Positions 43,127 through 58,932 of a DNA stretch of 64,000 bases are shown here, in pieces (the stretch's first letter is position 1; each line of letters begins with the position of its first letter). This stretch comes from Streptomyces alboflavus (lineage in GTDB: Bacteria > Actinomycetota > Actinomycetes > Streptomycetales > Streptomycetaceae). The DNA lies in the NCBI RefSeq assembly GCF_000716675.1, contig NZ_JNXT01000007.1:121041-185040 (forward strand), given 5' to 3'. Below the pieces are notes generated by a model, which was not told the DNA's origin, searched no databases, and was given only the letters and a program-made list of their open reading frames with translations. The translations under genes were made by a program, and so were the position numbers.

Positions 43127-43843
43127 TCAGCGACGGCGTCGCGTCCGCCCCACCCGTGCGGCCTTGGCCCGCTTGGCCGCGAAGCGCACACCGCCGGGGC
43201 TCTCCCCGACCTCGACCCGCACCACGGTGGACAGCGGATCCACCACGCCCTCGCCCACCTGCACGACGGAGACGGACTCAGCGCCGAGCTTACTGAGGGC
43301 GGCGCCCGCCGCCTTGACCTCTTCCTCGGCGGTGTCGCCCTTGAGGGCCAGCATCTCGCCGTAGGGGCGCAGCAGCGGCACGCCCCAGCCCGCGAGCCGG
43401 TCCAGCGGGGCCACGGCCCGTGCCGTCACCACATGGACGGGCGGCAGCTTGCCGAGGACTTCCTCGGCGCGGCCCCGGACGACCGTCACATGGTCGAGCC
43501 CGAGCAGCTCGACGACCTCGGTCAGGAAGTTCGTGCGCCGCAGCAGCGGTTCGAGCAGCGTGATCTTCAGGTCTTCCCGGACCAGGGCGAGCGGGATGCC
43601 GGGCAGCCCGGCGCCGGAGCCCACATCGCACACCGTCACGCCCTCGGGGACCACTTCGGACAGCACCGCGCAGTTCAGCAGGTGCCGCTCCCACAGCCGG
43701 GGCACCTCGCGAGGGCCGATCAGGCCGCGCTGCACTCCCGTCTCGGCCAGCAGCTCCGCATAGCGAACCGCGTCCTGGAACCGCTCACCGAAAACTGTCC
43801 GTGCCTGCTCCGGCGCCGGGGGGAGCTCCGCTGCCTCCGTCAC
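43127..43843 (-). CDS. rsmG: 16S rRNA (guanine-527-N7)-methyltransferase
   Basis: A 238-residue S-adenosylmethionine-dependent enzyme that methylates 16S rRNA at G527; its loss is known to give low-level streptomycin resistance. The SAM-binding motif is VCDVGSGAGLPGIPLAL (about 71-87), preceded by LWERHLLNCAVL. The protein ends in the basic Lys/Arg-rich tail usual in actinomycetes. GTG 43843 follows GGAAGGAC and gives the family's usual length. It lies between jag and parA as in other bacteria. Confidence 0.95.
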   Translation of the reverse strand: MTEAAELPPAPEQARTVFGERFQDAVRYAELLAETGVQRGLIGPREVPRLWERHLLNCAVLSEVVPEGVTVCDVGSGAGLPGIPLALVREDLKITLLEPLLRRTNFLTEVVELLGLDHVTVVRGRAEEVLGKLPPVHVVTARAVAPLDRLAGWGVPLLRPYGEMLALKGDTAEEEVKAAGAALSKLGAESVSVVQVGEGVVDPLSTVVRVEVGESPGGVRFAAKRAKAARVGRTRRRR

Positions 43844-43897
43844 GGGGACCGTCCTTCCGTACCGCACTGGGTTCGCTGACTATCAGGCTGACAAAGA

Positions 43898-43927
43898 CCG
43901 GCCCCGTCTGCGGACAGACGGGGCCGG
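43898..43927 (-). terminator. Terminator downstream of jag
   Basis: Perfect 13-bp arms (43898-43910 and 43915-43927) with a CGGA tetraloop, 15 bp after the jag stop. Confidence 0.85.
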
Positions 43928-43942
43928 GGGAAACGCGTGTGA

Positions 43943-44458
43943 TCAGGCGGGGAGGACCACGACGAAGCGCTGGGGCTCCTCGCCCTCGGACTCGCTGCGC
44001 AGGCCGGCGGCCTTGACCGCATCATGCACGACCTTGCGCTCGAAGGGCGTCATCGGCTTGAGCTTCACCGGCTCGCCGGAGCTCTTCGCGTCGGCCGCGG
44101 CGTTGGCGCCGAGCTCGGACAGCTCCTCACGCTTCTTCGCGCGGTAGCCCGCGATGTCCAGCATGAGGCGGCTGCGGTCACCAGTCTCACGGTGTACCGC
44201 GAGGCGGGTCAGCTCCTGGAGTGCCTCCAGGACCTCGCCGTCGCGGCCGACCAGCTTCTGCAGATCGCGGCTTCCGGCGTCGCTGATGATCGACACGGCG
44301 GCGCGGTCGGCCTCGACGTCCATGTCGATGTCACCGTCGAGGTCGGCGATGTCCAGCAGACCCTCGAGGTAGTCCGCCGCGATCTCCCCCTCCTGCTCAA
44401 GGCGGGTCATGGTGTCGCCTGCCTCAGCAGCGGCGGAGGTGGTGGTGCCTTCCGTCAC
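43943..44458 (-). CDS. jag: Jag/KhpB-type RNA-binding protein
   Basis: A 171-residue protein with a KH-like domain (about 45-110: AAVSIISDAGSRDLQKLVGRDGEVLEALQELTRLAVHR, with the GRDG turn) and an R3H domain (about 110-170: LDIAGYRAKKREELSEL, KLKPMTPFERKVVHDAVKAA). It binds RNA and is associated with cell-wall and division control in other bacteria. GTG 44458 follows AAGGAG. It is translated 14 bp after yidC in the conserved yidC-jag unit. Confidence 0.93.
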   Translation of the reverse strand: MTEGTTTSAAAEAGDTMTRLEQEGEIAADYLEGLLDIADLDGDIDMDVEADRAAVSIISDAGSRDLQKLVGRDGEVLEALQELTRLAVHRETGDRSRLMLDIAGYRAKKREELSELGANAAADAKSSGEPVKLKPMTPFERKVVHDAVKAAGLRSESEGEEPQRFVVVLPA

Positions 44459-44472
44459 GGGATGGACTCCTT

Positions 44473-45807
44473 CTACTTCTTGGACGGGTGCTTGGGCCGC
44501 TGCTGGCCCTTGCGCTGCCCGGACTTGGCTTTGCTGCGGGTGCCCTGGCCGGGCTGCTGACCACCGGAGGCTCCGGGCTTGCCCTTGGTCCCCGCGTCCT
44601 TGGCCGCGGCGTCCTTGGGCTCACCGGACTTGTCCGTGTCCTTGGCGGAACCGTCGTCGGACTTGGTCAGCGAAGGCTTGGCACCGGGCTCCGCGTCCGC
44701 CTTCGCGGCTCCGGCGGTCGGTGCGGCCTGGCGCTTGGCCTTGCTCTGGCGCTTGGGCTGCTGCCGCTTGGGCGCGCCACCGGCGGCCGGGGTGCCGTCC
44801 TCGGTGGTGGTGACGGTGTCGCTGACCATCACGGTGCCGTCCGCCTGGGCTGCGAGACCCGCCTTGTTCAGGCCGTTGATGAACTTGCGCTCGTACTCGT
44901 TGCGGTCGCGGCCCTTGGCGACGATGGCCTTGATGGCGCGGGACTGGCCACGGCTGCGAGTCTTCTTGGCCTCGGTGACGTGCTTCTGCAGGCGCTCCAG
45001 GTAGGCCGCCTGGGCCTTGGAGCCCGGGGTCGGGTTCTGGCGGATCACGTACATCTGCTGACCCATGGTCCACACGTTGGTGGTCAGCCAGTAGACGAGG
45101 ACACCGACCGGGAAGTTGATGCCGAAGACGGCGAACATGATGGGGAAGACGTACATCAGCATCTTCTGCTGCTGCATGAACGGCGTCTTCACCGTCGTGT
45201 CCACGTTCTTCGTCATCAGCTGGCGCTGGGTGAAGAACTGCGACGCCGACATCAGGATGATCATGAGCGCGGTCACGACGCGCACGTCGGTCAGCGAGGC
45301 GCCGAGGGAGGCGACCTTGTCGGCGCTGTCCGTGAACTTCACCGCGAGCGGGGCACCGAAGATGTGGGCGTCACGAGCGCTGTCGAGCAGCTGCTGGTCG
45401 ATGACGCCGACCTTCTTGTTCGACGCGATGCCGTTGAGCACGTGGTACAGCGCGAAGAAGAACGGGGACTGCGCCAGGATGGGAAGGCACGAGGAGAGCG
45501 GGTTGGTGCCCGACTCCTTGTACAGCTTCATCATCTCTTCGGACTGACGCTGCTTGTCGCTCTTGTAGCGTTCCTGGATCTTCTTCATCTCGGGCTGCAG
45601 CGTCTGCATGGCCCGGGTCGCCTTGATCTGCTTCACGAAGAGCGGGATCAGGCAGATGCGGATCAGGATCACCAGAGACACGATCGACAGGCCCCAGGCC
45701 CAGCCCGTATCAGGGCCGAAGATCGCACCGTACAGCTTGTGGAACTGCACGATGACCCAGGAGACGGGTGTCGTGATGAAGCTGAAGAAACCGGCAATCG
45801 TGTCCAC
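44473..45807 (-). CDS. yidC: Membrane protein insertase YidC
   Basis: A 444-residue insertase that places small membrane proteins with or without Sec. The five-helix core begins with [20 protein letters not shown] and holds the conserved Arg in [17 protein letters not shown]. The coiled hairpin ([25 protein letters not shown]) and helices up to [22 protein letters not shown] follow. The cytosolic C-terminal 170 residues are Lys/Gln/Gly/Ala-rich, as usual for the actinobacterial Oxa1-like form. GTG 45807 follows AAGGAG. Confidence 0.95.
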   Translation of the reverse strand: MDTIAGFFSFITTPVSWVIVQFHKLYGAIFGPDTGWAWGLSIVSLVILIRICLIPLFVKQIKATRAMQTLQPEMKKIQERYKSDKQRQSEEMMKLYKESGTNPLSSCLPILAQSPFFFALYHVLNGIASNKKVGVIDQQLLDSARDAHIFGAPLAVKFTDSADKVASLGASLTDVRVVTALMIILMSASQFFTQRQLMTKNVDTTVKTPFMQQQKMLMYVFPIMFAVFGINFPVGVLVYWLTTNVWTMGQQMYVIRQNPTPGSKAQAAYLERLQKHVTEAKKTRSRGQSRAIKAIVAKGRDRNEYERKFINGLNKAGLAAQADGTVMVSDTVTTTEDGTPAAGGAPKRQQPKRQSKAKRQAAPTAGAAKADAEPGAKPSLTKSDDGSAKDTDKSGEPKDAAAKDAGTKGKPGASGGQQPGQGTRSKAKSGQRKGQQRPKHPSKK

Positions 45808-45810
45808 TAA

Positions 45811-46170
45811 TCAAGCTCCTTGAGCATGGGACGGGGTCTCGGCGGCCGGGCTCGTGGGAGCCGGGGGAAGGTCTCCGGACGGCACGCCAGCGGCGGAGGG
45901 CCCGCCCTTGCGTTCGCGCCAGGCGGCGCGCAGCATCTCGTGCCACCGCGGGCGCTTGCGCGGCGGTACATGATCGACACCGCCGAGCGACCACGGATTG
46001 CACCGCAGGATGCGCCAGGCGGTGAGCGCTGTGCCCTTGATCGCGCCGTGCCGATCGATGGACAGATAGCCGTAGTGGGAGCACGACGGGTAGTACTTGC
46101 AGACTGGGCCGAGGAGCGGACTGATCGTCCACTGGTACAGCTTGATCAGCGCCAGCAGCGGGTACTTCAT
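45811..46170 (-). CDS. yidD: Membrane protein insertion efficiency factor YidD
   Basis: A 119-residue small protein assisting YidC. The family signature [31 protein letters not shown] with paired Cys starts at residue 8, and [16 protein letters not shown] is the second. A disordered Pro/Ala tail of about 30 residues is added. ATG 46170 overlaps the rnpA stop by 4 nt. Confidence 0.95.
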   Translation of the reverse strand: MKYPLLALIKLYQWTISPLLGPVCKYYPSCSHYGYLSIDRHGAIKGTALTAWRILRCNPWSLGGVDHVPPRKRPRWHEMLRAAWRERKGGPSAAGVPSGDLPPAPTSPAAETPSHAQGA

Positions 46171-46538
46171 CGCGCGCCCCCTCCCAGCAGCCGCTCAAGG
46201 GCGGCATCCAGGTCTCGGGCCAGCTGTGCATGGTCGGCGTCGCCCGCACCGGGCAACGCTCGTACGACTACCAGGCTACCGGGGGGCAACGAGGCCAGTC
46301 GGTCGCGCATGAGGTGGCGGAGTCTGCGCTTGACCGCGGTGCGGACCACGGCTCCACCCACGGCCTTGCTGACGACGAAACCCGCACGTGTCGGGGGAAG
46401 GCTCTCCCCCGACACGTGCGGGTCCGTTGCACCGCTGCGTAGATGGACGACGAGAAGCGGGCGTCCGGCCCGACGACCCCGTCGTACCGCGGTCGCGAAG
46501 TCTTCGCGCCGCCTCAGCCGATGCTCGGTAGGCAGCAC
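46167..46538 (-). CDS. rnpA: Ribonuclease P protein component
   Basis: A 123-residue basic protein subunit of RNase P, which matures tRNA 5' ends. It begins [21 protein letters not shown] and carries the core [27 protein letters not shown] (the RNR-type motif). GTG 46538 has a modest AGGTC before it. It lies 20 bp after rpmH, in the classical rpmH-rnpA-yidD order. Confidence 0.95.
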   Translation of the reverse strand: MLPTEHRLRRREDFATAVRRGRRAGRPLLVVHLRSGATDPHVSGESLPPTRAGFVVSKAVGGAVVRTAVKRRLRHLMRDRLASLPPGSLVVVRALPGAGDADHAQLARDLDAALERLLGGGAR

Positions 46539-46558
46539 GACGTCATGACCTAATGCGC

Positions 46559-46696
46559 TTAGGCGGACAGGCGGGCGCGACCCTTGCTGCGGCGGGACGC
46601 CAGGACGGCGCGGCCGGCACGGGTGCGCATCCGCAGCCGGAAGCCGTGGGTCTTCGCGCGACGACGGTTGTTCGGCTGGAAGGTGCGCTTGCTCAC
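46559..46696 (-). CDS. rpmH: 50S ribosomal protein L34
   Basis: A 45-residue very basic protein of the large subunit, read from GTG 46696: it begins [19 protein letters not shown], contains [18 protein letters not shown] and ends ARLSA. GGAG lies 8 nt upstream. It is divergent from dnaA, as in most bacteria, and is the first gene of the leftward rpmH-rnpA-yidD-yidC-jag-rsmG cluster. Confidence 0.97.
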   Translation of the reverse strand: MSKRTFQPNNRRRAKTHGFRLRMRTRAGRAVLASRRSKGRARLSA

Positions 46697-47071
46697 TCGG
46701 GGGCTCCAGAAATGATGTGTGTGGTGGCGGGACATCGCCTGGCTGTCACCGTGCGCCCACGAGAAGCTCGCATACGCACCGAGTGCACCGCTTCACAATC
46801 ACAGATCGTGATCTTTGCCCATCGGAGGCAGGCGGCAGCAGCCATCGACAACTCGACCTGGTTACGGTACGCGGGGCTACGCCATCCGGTCAAACCAGCC
46901 GTCATGGAGAGACACTGTGCACAGCCTGTGGACAACAACTTGAACCGCACCCGTCGCCCTGACTACCGTGGCTGAACTCCGTTTCATTCCCTTCCCCCCG
47001 CCCCTGTCGACTTCCGTCCCTACCCGTCCCAAGAACCACACCTTCGTGGGACCTGTGAGAGAGCGTGCCCT
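46697..47071. other. rpmH-dnaA divergent region
   Basis: 375 bp without a gene. It holds the dnaA promoter with two DnaA boxes on the right and the rpmH leader on the left. The rpmH promoter could not be placed with confidence. Confidence 0.7.
46916..46969 (+). promoter_or_regulatory. dnaA promoter with two DnaA boxes
   Basis: TTGAAC (46940-46945) and TACCGT (46964-46969), 18 bp apart, are followed by a leader of about 95 nt. Immediately upstream lie TGTGCACAG (46916-46924) and the perfect reverse box TGTGGACAA (46927-46935), 3 nt apart. Autoregulation by DnaA at such a pair is known in Streptomyces. Confidence 0.75.
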
Positions 47072-48991
47072 GTGGCTGACGTACCTGCCGATCTTGCCGC
47101 AGTGTGGCCACGGGTTCTGGAACAACTTCTCGGAGAAGGGCGGGGGCAGGGGGTCGAGGCGAAGGACGAGCACTGGATCAAACGGTGCCAGCCGCTGGCC
47201 CTCGTCGCCGACACCGCTCTCCTCGCGGTGCCGAACGAGTTCGCCAAGGGCGTCCTGGAGGGCCGTCTCGCGCCTGTCGTCAGCGAGACCCTGAGCCGCG
47301 AGTGCGGCCGCCCGATCCGCATCGCCATCACGGTCGACGACTCCGTGGGCGAGCCGACCCCACCGGCGCCCCCGGTCCAGCAGCAGCCCCGGCAGCAGCC
47401 GCGGTACGACGAGCAGCCGTCCCGGTACGAGGACCAGTCCTCCCGGTACGAGGAGCGCCCGCCGCGGTACGAGGACCAGGAGCCCAACCCTTCCGGTCAG
47501 GGGCATGACACCTATGACGGCTACGGCCGCCGCCCCGCCGACGATCACGGCGGCCGCCCCGACCAGCTGCCGACGGCCCGCCCCGCCTACCCGGACTACC
47601 AGCGCCCCGGCGCCTGGCCGCAGCAGCCCCAGGACGACTACGGCTGGCAGCAGCCCCGCCTCGGCTACCCCGACCGCGACCCGTACGCGAACCCGCCGCA
47701 GCAGCCCCAGCACGACTACCGCCCGCAGCCGCAGGACCGCCACGACCAGCACGACCGCCGGGAGCGGCACGGCATGCCCGAGCCGTCCGGCGGCGCGGGC
47801 TCCGGCGAGCACGGCGGCACCGGGCGGCACGGGGGACAGGGCGGGCACGGCGGTCCCGTGGGCCCCGTGGGCCGCGGTGGCACCCCGCTGCCCGCGTCGA
47901 GCGGCGCCCCGGGGCCGCTGGCCGCGCAGCCCGCGCCGGCGACGGGCCCCGGTGAGCCCACGGCGCGCCTGAACCCGAAGTACCTCTTCGACACCTTCGT
48001 CATCGGCGCCTCGAACCGGTTCGCACACGCGGCCGCGGTCGCGGTGGCCGAGGCGCCCGCCAAGGCGTACAACCCGCTGTTCATCTACGGGGAGTCCGGG
48101 CTCGGCAAAACGCATCTGCTGCACGCCATCGGGCACTACGCCCGCAGCCTGTACCCCGGCACGCGCGTGCGCTATGTGAGCTCCGAGGAGTTCACCAACG
48201 AGTTCATCAACTCCATCCGCGACGGCAAGGGCGACAGCTTTCGCAAGCGGTACCGCGAGATGGACATCCTGCTGGTCGACGACATCCAGTTCCTCGCGGA
48301 CAAGGAGTCGACGCAGGAGGAGTTCTTCCACACCTTCAACACGCTCCACAACGCGAACAAGCAGATCGTGCTGTCCAGCGACCGGCCGCCCAAGCAGCTG
48401 GTGACCCTGGAGGACCGGCTGCGCAACCGCTTCGAGTGGGGCCTGATCACCGACGTCCAGCCGCCGGAGCTGGAGACGCGTATCGCCATTCTTCGTAAGA
48501 AGGCGGTGCAGGAGCAGCTCAACGCCCCGCCGGAGGTCCTGGAGTTCATCGCGTCCCGCATCTCGCGCAACATCCGCGAGTTGGAGGGCGCGCTGATCCG
48601 GGTCACGGCGTTCGCGTCGCTCAACCGGCAGCCGGTGGACCTCGGCCTCACGGAGATCGTCCTCAAGGACCTGATCCCCGGCGGCGAGGACGCGGCTCCG
48701 GAGATCACGGCGACGGCCATCATGGCGGCGACCGCGGACTACTTCGGCCTCACGGTGGACGACCTGTGCGGATCCTCGCGCAGCCGGGTCCTGGTGACGG
48801 CACGCCAGATCGCCATGTACCTCTGCCGGGAGCTGACCGATCTGTCGCTGCCCAAGATCGGCGCGCAGTTCGGCGGCCGCGACCACACGACCGTGATGCA
48901 CGCCGACCGCAAGATCCGCGCGCTGATGGCCGAGCGCCGCTCCATCTACAACCAGGTCACCGAGCTGACCAACCGCATCAAGAACGGCTGA
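47072..48991 (+). CDS. dnaA: Chromosomal replication initiator DnaA
   Basis: The 639-residue AAA+ initiator that melts oriC and loads helicase. Domain I is at 1-90 ([16 protein letters not shown]). The very long disordered domain II (about 95-295) is rich in Tyr/Gln/Arg/Pro/Gly/His, with [20 protein letters not shown] repeats. Domain III has Walker [11 protein letters not shown] (near 340) and Walker [12 protein letters not shown]. Domain IV ends with the DnaA-box-binding [15 protein letters not shown]. The extended domain II is a Streptomyces trait. GTG 47072 follows GAGAGAG. Confidence 0.97.
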   Translation: MADVPADLAAVWPRVLEQLLGEGRGQGVEAKDEHWIKRCQPLALVADTALLAVPNEFAKGVLEGRLAPVVSETLSRECGRPIRIAITVDDSVGEPTPPAPPVQQQPRQQPRYDEQPSRYEDQSSRYEERPPRYEDQEPNPSGQGHDTYDGYGRRPADDHGGRPDQLPTARPAYPDYQRPGAWPQQPQDDYGWQQPRLGYPDRDPYANPPQQPQHDYRPQPQDRHDQHDRRERHGMPEPSGGAGSGEHGGTGRHGGQGGHGGPVGPVGRGGTPLPASSGAPGPLAAQPAPATGPGEPTARLNPKYLFDTFVIGASNRFAHAAAVAVAEAPAKAYNPLFIYGESGLGKTHLLHAIGHYARSLYPGTRVRYVSSEEFTNEFINSIRDGKGDSFRKRYREMDILLVDDIQFLADKESTQEEFFHTFNTLHNANKQIVLSSDRPPKQLVTLEDRLRNRFEWGLITDVQPPELETRIAILRKKAVQEQLNAPPEVLEFIASRISRNIRELEGALIRVTAFASLNRQPVDLGLTEIVLKDLIPGGEDAAPEITATAIMAATADYFGLTVDDLCGSSRSRVLVTARQIAMYLCRELTDLSLPKIGAQFGGRDHTTVMHADRKIRALMAERRSIYNQVTELTNRIKNG

Positions 48992-49906
48992 CCGCCAGGT
49001 CCGCACGCAGCCTCACGCGGCCTCAGGGCGCTCCGGAGCACGTCCCGGAGCGCCCTTTGCGTTGCCTACACGCCCGCCCAGAGCCGTCCACACACGGGCA
49101 AAAAGCCTTCCACGCGCGCGTGCTCACCCGCCTACCCACAGCTGTGCACAACGCAGAGCGGCTCCCGGCCGCGACCTTCCCGACACCTGCCGTTCGAATA
49201 CCGCTCGCGACGAGGACGTTCTCCACAGATCTGTGGCCTTTGCGCCTTCCACACCCTGGGGACTGGAGAGTTGTCCAGATCGTGTCCACAGGGGACCCTG
49301 CTGAATGACCATCAGGCCAGGTCAGGCGGTTGTGGATTCGTGGACGAAGACTCTCCACAGACTGTGGATGAAGATCGTGTCCACAGGGGCGCTCCGAAGT
49401 TGTCCACCGGCGGCCCACAGGCTCGCCCCGGTTGTCCCCAACTTTTCCCGGCTTCCCCACAGGGCTGTCCACTGTTCGGCAACGCGACGCGCCCTCTCAC
49501 CGGGACGAGTGAAAGGCGTCACACAAAGGTGCCGGGTTGGCCTGTGGGGAAGCTGGGTAAAGCTGGGGACAGGGCTGGGGAGAAGTACCCGCCTCCTGTG
49601 CATCGGGTGTGCAGAACTTTCGCCCGTCCACAGATTCACCGGGTTGTCCACCGCTGCCGCCCACAGGGCCCGTGGACAAAAAACGGGCGCTGACCTGCGC
49701 ATTCACGGTTATCCACGGTTTCCACAGGCCCTACTACTACTGCCCCCTAGAGTCACCTGGGAATCCGTTTCGAAGTTGGGGCTGTGCACAACTCGCGGCT
49801 CGGCCCTCGGCGACCTCTCGGCACGACTTGACCCCGACGGGCACCAGCTGTCAGTGCGGTGCGTCAGACTGGTCCCCAGTGCCAGCAACAGCAGGAGGGC
49901 GGCTAA
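48992..49906. other. oriC: Replication origin oriC
   Basis: A 915-bp non-coding region between dnaA and dnaN. Some two dozen 9-mers one to three bases from TTGTCCACA occupy 49084-49791, in both orientations. Closest, with one mismatch: 49143, 49219, 49271, 49282, 49377, 49400, 49432, 49644, 49671 (reverse) and 49783. No perfect TTGTCCACA is found here. No AT-rich 13-mers are seen, as expected for Streptomyces. The region ends with the dnaN leader. Confidence 0.95.
49026..49055 (+). terminator. Terminator of dnaA
   Basis: Perfect 11-bp arms (49026-49036 and 49045-49055) followed by TTT, 34 bp after the dnaA stop. Confidence 0.82.
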
Positions 49907-51037
49907 GTGAAGATCCGGGTGGAACGCGACGTACTCGCGGAGGCGGTGGCGTGGGCGGCACGCAGCCTCCCGGCTCGGCCGCCAGCGCCCGTCCTCGCGG
50001 GCCTGCTGCTGAAGGCCGAGGAGGGCGCCCTCTCCCTGTCCAGCTTCGACTACGAGGTCTCGGCCCGTGTCTCCGTGGACGCCGAGGTCGACGAGGAGGG
50101 CACGGTCCTCGTCTCCGGCCGCCTGCTCGCCGACATCTGCCGCGCCCTGCCCAACCGCCCGGTGGAGATCTCCACAGACGGTGTACGGGCGACGGTGGTC
50201 TGCGGCTCCTCGCGCTTCACACTCCACACCCTCCCTGTGGAGGAGTACCCGGCGCTGCCGCAGATGCCCACAGCGACCGGCACGGTCCCCGGTGAGGTCT
50301 TCGCCGCCGCCGCGAACCAGGTGGCGATCGCCGCAGGCCGCGACGACACCCTCCCGGTGCTCACGGGTGTGCGCATCGAGATCGAGGGCGACAAGGTCAC
50401 CCTGGCGTCCACCGACCGCTACCGCTTCGCGGTCCGCGAGTTCCTGTGGAAGCCGGAGGACCCGGAGGCGTCCGCGGTCGCCCTGGTGCCCGCCAAGACG
50501 CTCCAGGACACCGCCAAGGCCCTCACGAGCGGCGACACGGTCACCCTGGCGCTCTCCGGCTCCGGCGCGGGCGAGGGCCTGATCGGCTTCGAGGGCGCGG
50601 GCCGCCGCACGACCACGCGCCTGCTCGAGGGCGACCTGCCGAAGTACCGCACGCTGTTCCCGACGGAGTTCAACTCGGTCGCCGTGATCGAGACGCCCCC
50701 CTTCGTGGAGGCCGTCAAGCGCGTGGCCCTCGTCGCCGAGCGCAACACCCCGGTGCGCCTCAGCTTCGAGCAGGGCGTGCTCATCCTGGAGGCCGGCTCC
50801 AGCGACGACGCACAGGCTGTGGAAAGGGTCGACGCCCAGCTCGACGGCGACGACATCTCGATCGCGTTCAACCCGACGTTCCTGCTCGACGGCCTGAGCG
50901 CGATCGACTCCCCGGTCGCCCAGCTGTCGTTCACGACGTCCACGAAGCCCGCGCTCCTGAGCGGCAAGCCCGCCCTCGACGCCGAGGCCGACGACGCGTA
51001 CAAGTACCTGATCATGCCCGTACGTCTGAGCGGCTGA
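49907..51037 (+). CDS. dnaN: DNA polymerase III sliding clamp (beta subunit)
   Basis: The 376-residue ring-shaped clamp that holds polymerase on DNA, made of three repeated domains. The first starts MKIRVERDVLAEAVAWAARSLPARP, the second near TGTVPGEVFAAAANQVAIAAGRDDTLPVLTGVRIE, the third from about 255. The C-terminus KYLIMPVRLSG is the partner-binding edge. GTG 49907 follows GGAGGG. Confidence 0.97.
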   Translation: MKIRVERDVLAEAVAWAARSLPARPPAPVLAGLLLKAEEGALSLSSFDYEVSARVSVDAEVDEEGTVLVSGRLLADICRALPNRPVEISTDGVRATVVCGSSRFTLHTLPVEEYPALPQMPTATGTVPGEVFAAAANQVAIAAGRDDTLPVLTGVRIEIEGDKVTLASTDRYRFAVREFLWKPEDPEASAVALVPAKTLQDTAKALTSGDTVTLALSGSGAGEGLIGFEGAGRRTTTRLLEGDLPKYRTLFPTEFNSVAVIETPPFVEAVKRVALVAERNTPVRLSFEQGVLILEAGSSDDAQAVERVDAQLDGDDISIAFNPTFLLDGLSAIDSPVAQLSFTTSTKPALLSGKPALDAEADDAYKYLIMPVRLSG

Positions 51038-51169
51038 GCCCACAGGTGTGTGGCCGCGTCCGGGCGTAGGCTCGGACGCGGGTACGAAAGTGCCGCGGGT
51101 ACGTATGCCGCTCGACGACGAGCGGCGGCGACGTGCCTCCACGCCACATCGCTAGTTAGGAACGCACTG

Positions 51170-52054
51170 ATGGAGCTCGGTCTCGTCGGTCTCGGCAAGA
51201 TGGGCGGCAACATGCGCGAGCGCATCCGCCGCGCAGGCCACACCGTCATCGGATTCGACCGCAACCCGGACCTCGCGGATGTCCACAGCCTCGAAGAGCT
51301 TGTGGGCAGGCTCGAAGGCCCGCGCGTCGTGTGGGTGATGGTCCCGGCCGGGGCCGCGACGCAGTCCACCATCGACGAGCTCGGCGAGCTCCTGCAGCCC
51401 GGCGACGTCGTCGTCGACGGCGGCAACTCGCGCTGGACGGACGACGAGAAGCACGCCGAGGAGCTGGCGGCCAAGGGCATCGGCTTCGTCGACTGCGGCG
51501 TCTCCGGCGGCGTCTGGGGCCTCAAGAACGGCTACGCGCTGATGTATGGCGGCGACAAGGAGAATGTCGCCAAGGTGCAGCCGATCTTCGACGCGCTCAA
51601 GCCGGAGGGCGACTTCGGCTCGGTGCACGCGGGCAAGGTCGGCGCGGGCCACTTCGCGAAGATGGTCCACAACGGCATCGAGTACGCGATGATGCAGGCC
51701 TATGCCGAGGGCTGGGAGCTCCTGGAGGCCGTGGACTCGGTCACCGACGTCCGTGAGGTCTTCCGCTCCTGGCAGGAGGGCACGGTCATCCGTTCCTGGC
51801 TGCTCGACCTCGCGGTCAACGCCCTCGACGACGACGAGCACCTGGACAAGCTGCGCGGCTTCGCGCAGGACTCCGGAGAGGGCCGCTGGACGGTGGAGGC
51901 GGCGATCGACAACGCCGTGCCGCTGCCCGCGATCACCGCGTCCCTGTTCGCCCGCTTCGCCTCGCGCCAGGACGACTCCCCGCAGATGAAGATGATCGCC
52001 GCGCTGCGCAATCAGTTCGGCGGCCACGCGGTCGAGTCCAAGAGCGAGCACTGA
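51170..52054 (+). CDS. gnd: 6-phosphogluconate dehydrogenase, decarboxylating (short form)
   Basis: A 294-residue short-form (YqeC/GndA-type) enzyme that oxidises and decarboxylates 6-phosphogluconate to ribulose 5-phosphate. The nucleotide-binding start is [19 protein letters not shown], then VVDGGNSRW and [23 protein letters not shown], with the catalytic Lys in [18 protein letters not shown]. Its place between dnaN and recF is conserved in streptomycetes. TAGGAA precedes ATG 51170. Confidence 0.93.
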   Translation: MELGLVGLGKMGGNMRERIRRAGHTVIGFDRNPDLADVHSLEELVGRLEGPRVVWVMVPAGAATQSTIDELGELLQPGDVVVDGGNSRWTDDEKHAEELAAKGIGFVDCGVSGGVWGLKNGYALMYGGDKENVAKVQPIFDALKPEGDFGSVHAGKVGAGHFAKMVHNGIEYAMMQAYAEGWELLEAVDSVTDVREVFRSWQEGTVIRSWLLDLAVNALDDDEHLDKLRGFAQDSGEGRWTVEAAIDNAVPLPAITASLFARFASRQDDSPQMKMIAALRNQFGGHAVESKSEH

Positions 52055-52083
52055 TCCACAGCCCGTACGGTTCCTTGTCCACA
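52052..52083. promoter_or_regulatory. DnaA boxes upstream of recF
   Basis: TGATCCACA (52052-52060) overlaps the gnd stop, and the perfect TTGTCCACA lies at 52075-52083, 66 bp upstream of the recF start. Confidence 0.55.
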
Positions 52084-52148
52084 GCCTGTGCGGACCGGTG
52101 GGGAACCGACAAGCAAGTGAAGTAGGCCGGGGGAGGTCGGCGCACACC

Positions 52149-53273
52149 ATGCACGTCACGCATCTGTCGCTGGCCGACTTCCGCTCGTACGCCCGGGTCG
52201 AGGTCCCGCTCGACCCGGGCGTCACCGCGTTCGTGGGCCCGAACGGCCAGGGCAAGACCAACCTCGTCGAGGCCGTCGGCTACCTCGCCACCCTCGGCAG
52301 CCACCGGGTCTCCTCGGACGCCCCCCTGGTCCGCATGGGCGCCGACCGCGCCGTCATCCGGGCCGCCGTCCGGCAGGGCGAGCGCCAGCAGCTCATCGAG
52401 CTGGAGCTCAACCCCGGCAAGGCCAACCGTGCCCGCGTCAACCGGTCCTCGCAGGTCAGACCCCGCGACGTACTCGGCATCGTGCGCACCGTCCTGTTCG
52501 CGCCCGAGGACCTGGCGCTGATCAAGGGCGACCCCGGGGAGCGGCGGCGGTTCCTCGACGAGCTGATCACCGCGCGCTCCCCGCGCATGGCGGGCGTCCG
52601 CTCCGACTACGACCGCGTCCTCAAGCAGCGCAACACCCTGCTGAAGTCGGCGGCCCTGGCGCGCCGCCACGGCGGCCGCTCCATGGACCTGTCCACGCTC
52701 GACGTGTGGGACCAGCACCTCGCCCGCGCGGGCGCCGAGCTGCTCGCCCAGCGCCTCGACCTGATCTCCGCGCTCCAGCCGCTGGCCGACAAGGCGTACG
52801 AACAGCTCGCGCCCGGCGGCGGCCCCGTGACGCTCGACTACAAACCCTCCTCGCCGGACATCGTCGGCCACGCGCGCGAGGAGCTGTACGAGCAGCTGAT
52901 CGCCGCCCTCGTGGAGGCCCGCAAGCAGGAGATCGAGCGGGGCGTCACGCTGGTCGGGCCGCACCGCGACGAACTACTGCTCAAACTTGGCCAGCTTCCC
53001 GCGAAGGGTTACGCGAGCCACGGCGAGTCCTGGTCGTACGCCCTCGCGCTGCGCCTCGCCTCGTACGACCTGCTCCGGGCCGAGGGCAACGAACCGGTGC
53101 TCGTCCTCGACGACGTCTTCGCCGAGCTGGACGCGCGCCGCAGGGAACGGCTCGCGGAGCTGGTGGCGCCCGGCGAGCAGGTCCTGGTGACGGCGGCTGT
53201 GGACGACGACGTGCCGGGCGTCCTCACGGGCGTGCGGTACTCCGTGGCCGAGGGCGCGGTGGAGCGCGTATGA
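52149..53273 (+). CDS. recF: DNA repair and recombination ATPase RecF
   Basis: A 374-residue SMC-like ATPase that helps load RecA at gaps. Walker A is [19 protein letters not shown] (about 29-47), the D-loop/Walker B is [19 protein letters not shown] near 320-338, and the signature is in [23 protein letters not shown] 52149 follows GGGAGGTC at a rather long spacing. Its stop overlaps the next start by 4 nt. Confidence 0.96.
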   Translation: MHVTHLSLADFRSYARVEVPLDPGVTAFVGPNGQGKTNLVEAVGYLATLGSHRVSSDAPLVRMGADRAVIRAAVRQGERQQLIELELNPGKANRARVNRSSQVRPRDVLGIVRTVLFAPEDLALIKGDPGERRRFLDELITARSPRMAGVRSDYDRVLKQRNTLLKSAALARRHGGRSMDLSTLDVWDQHLARAGAELLAQRLDLISALQPLADKAYEQLAPGGGPVTLDYKPSSPDIVGHAREELYEQLIAALVEARKQEIERGVTLVGPHRDELLLKLGQLPAKGYASHGESWSYALALRLASYDLLRAEGNEPVLVLDDVFAELDARRRERLAELVAPGEQVLVTAAVDDDVPGVLTGVRYSVAEGAVERV

Positions 53274-53854
53274 CCGGTGAGGAGCCGGAACGCGACGCCC
53301 CGAAGACGGGCGGGGCCGAGAACGCGCCCGGCGCCCCGGAGACCCCCAAGACCCCCGAGCCCTCCGGCGTGGACCTCGCCCGCGTCGCCCTGCGTGCCGC
53401 CAAGGAGCAGGCACGCGCGCGGGGGGACGCGACGCAGCAGAAGAAGCAGGCCCGCCGCGGCGGACTGCGCTCCGGCGCGCGGGCGGACGGACGCGACCCG
53501 CTGCCCCTGGGCTCCGCCATCAACCGGCTGATCACCGAGCGCGGCTGGGAGACCCCGGCCGCCGTGGGCGGTGTGATGGGCCGCTGGCCGCAGATCGTCG
53601 GCGACGACCTGGCCAAGCACTGCGTGCCGCAGCGGTACGACGAGAACGAGCGGGTCCTGACCGTGCAGTGCGACTCCACGGCCTGGGCGACGAACCTGCG
53701 CCTGCTGGCTCCGCAGCTGGTCGCGCGCCTCAACGAGGACCTGGGCCACGGCACCGTACGCATCATCAAGGTGCTCGGTCCCCAGGGCCCCGCGCACCGC
53801 TTCGGACCCCTGCGCGCCCCTGGTAGCACGGGTCCCGGCGACACCTACGGATGA
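53270..53854 (+). CDS. DciA-like (DUF721) protein
   Basis: A 194-residue protein. After a disordered lead of about 75 residues (with a basic [19 protein letters not shown]), the DUF721/DciA domain (about 80-180) reads [35 protein letters not shown], then [31 protein letters not shown]. DciA loads DnaB in bacteria without DnaC; this window has DnaB but no DnaC, which fits. ATG 53270 overlaps the recF stop by 4 nt, so translation is coupled. Confidence 0.85.
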   Translation: MTGEEPERDAPKTGGAENAPGAPETPKTPEPSGVDLARVALRAAKEQARARGDATQQKKQARRGGLRSGARADGRDPLPLGSAINRLITERGWETPAAVGGVMGRWPQIVGDDLAKHCVPQRYDENERVLTVQCDSTAWATNLRLLAPQLVARLNEDLGHGTVRIIKVLGPQGPAHRFGPLRAPGSTGPGDTYG

Positions 53855-56251
<2,397 letters not shown>

Positions 56252-56324
56252 GCCGGTCAGGCACTCGAAGTCGCCGACTGCCGACTACTGACTGCTGACC
56301 GCACCGAAAGGATCTTGACCGGCC

Positions 56325-58913
<2,589 letters not shown>

Positions 58914-58932
58914 CGCGAGGAGTGAAGTCATC

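Noticed and set aside
46877..49006. 709-codon minus-strand frame across dnaA
   Set aside because: Antisense shadow of dnaA; the composition is Val/Leu/Arg/Gly-biased and shows no recognisable domain.
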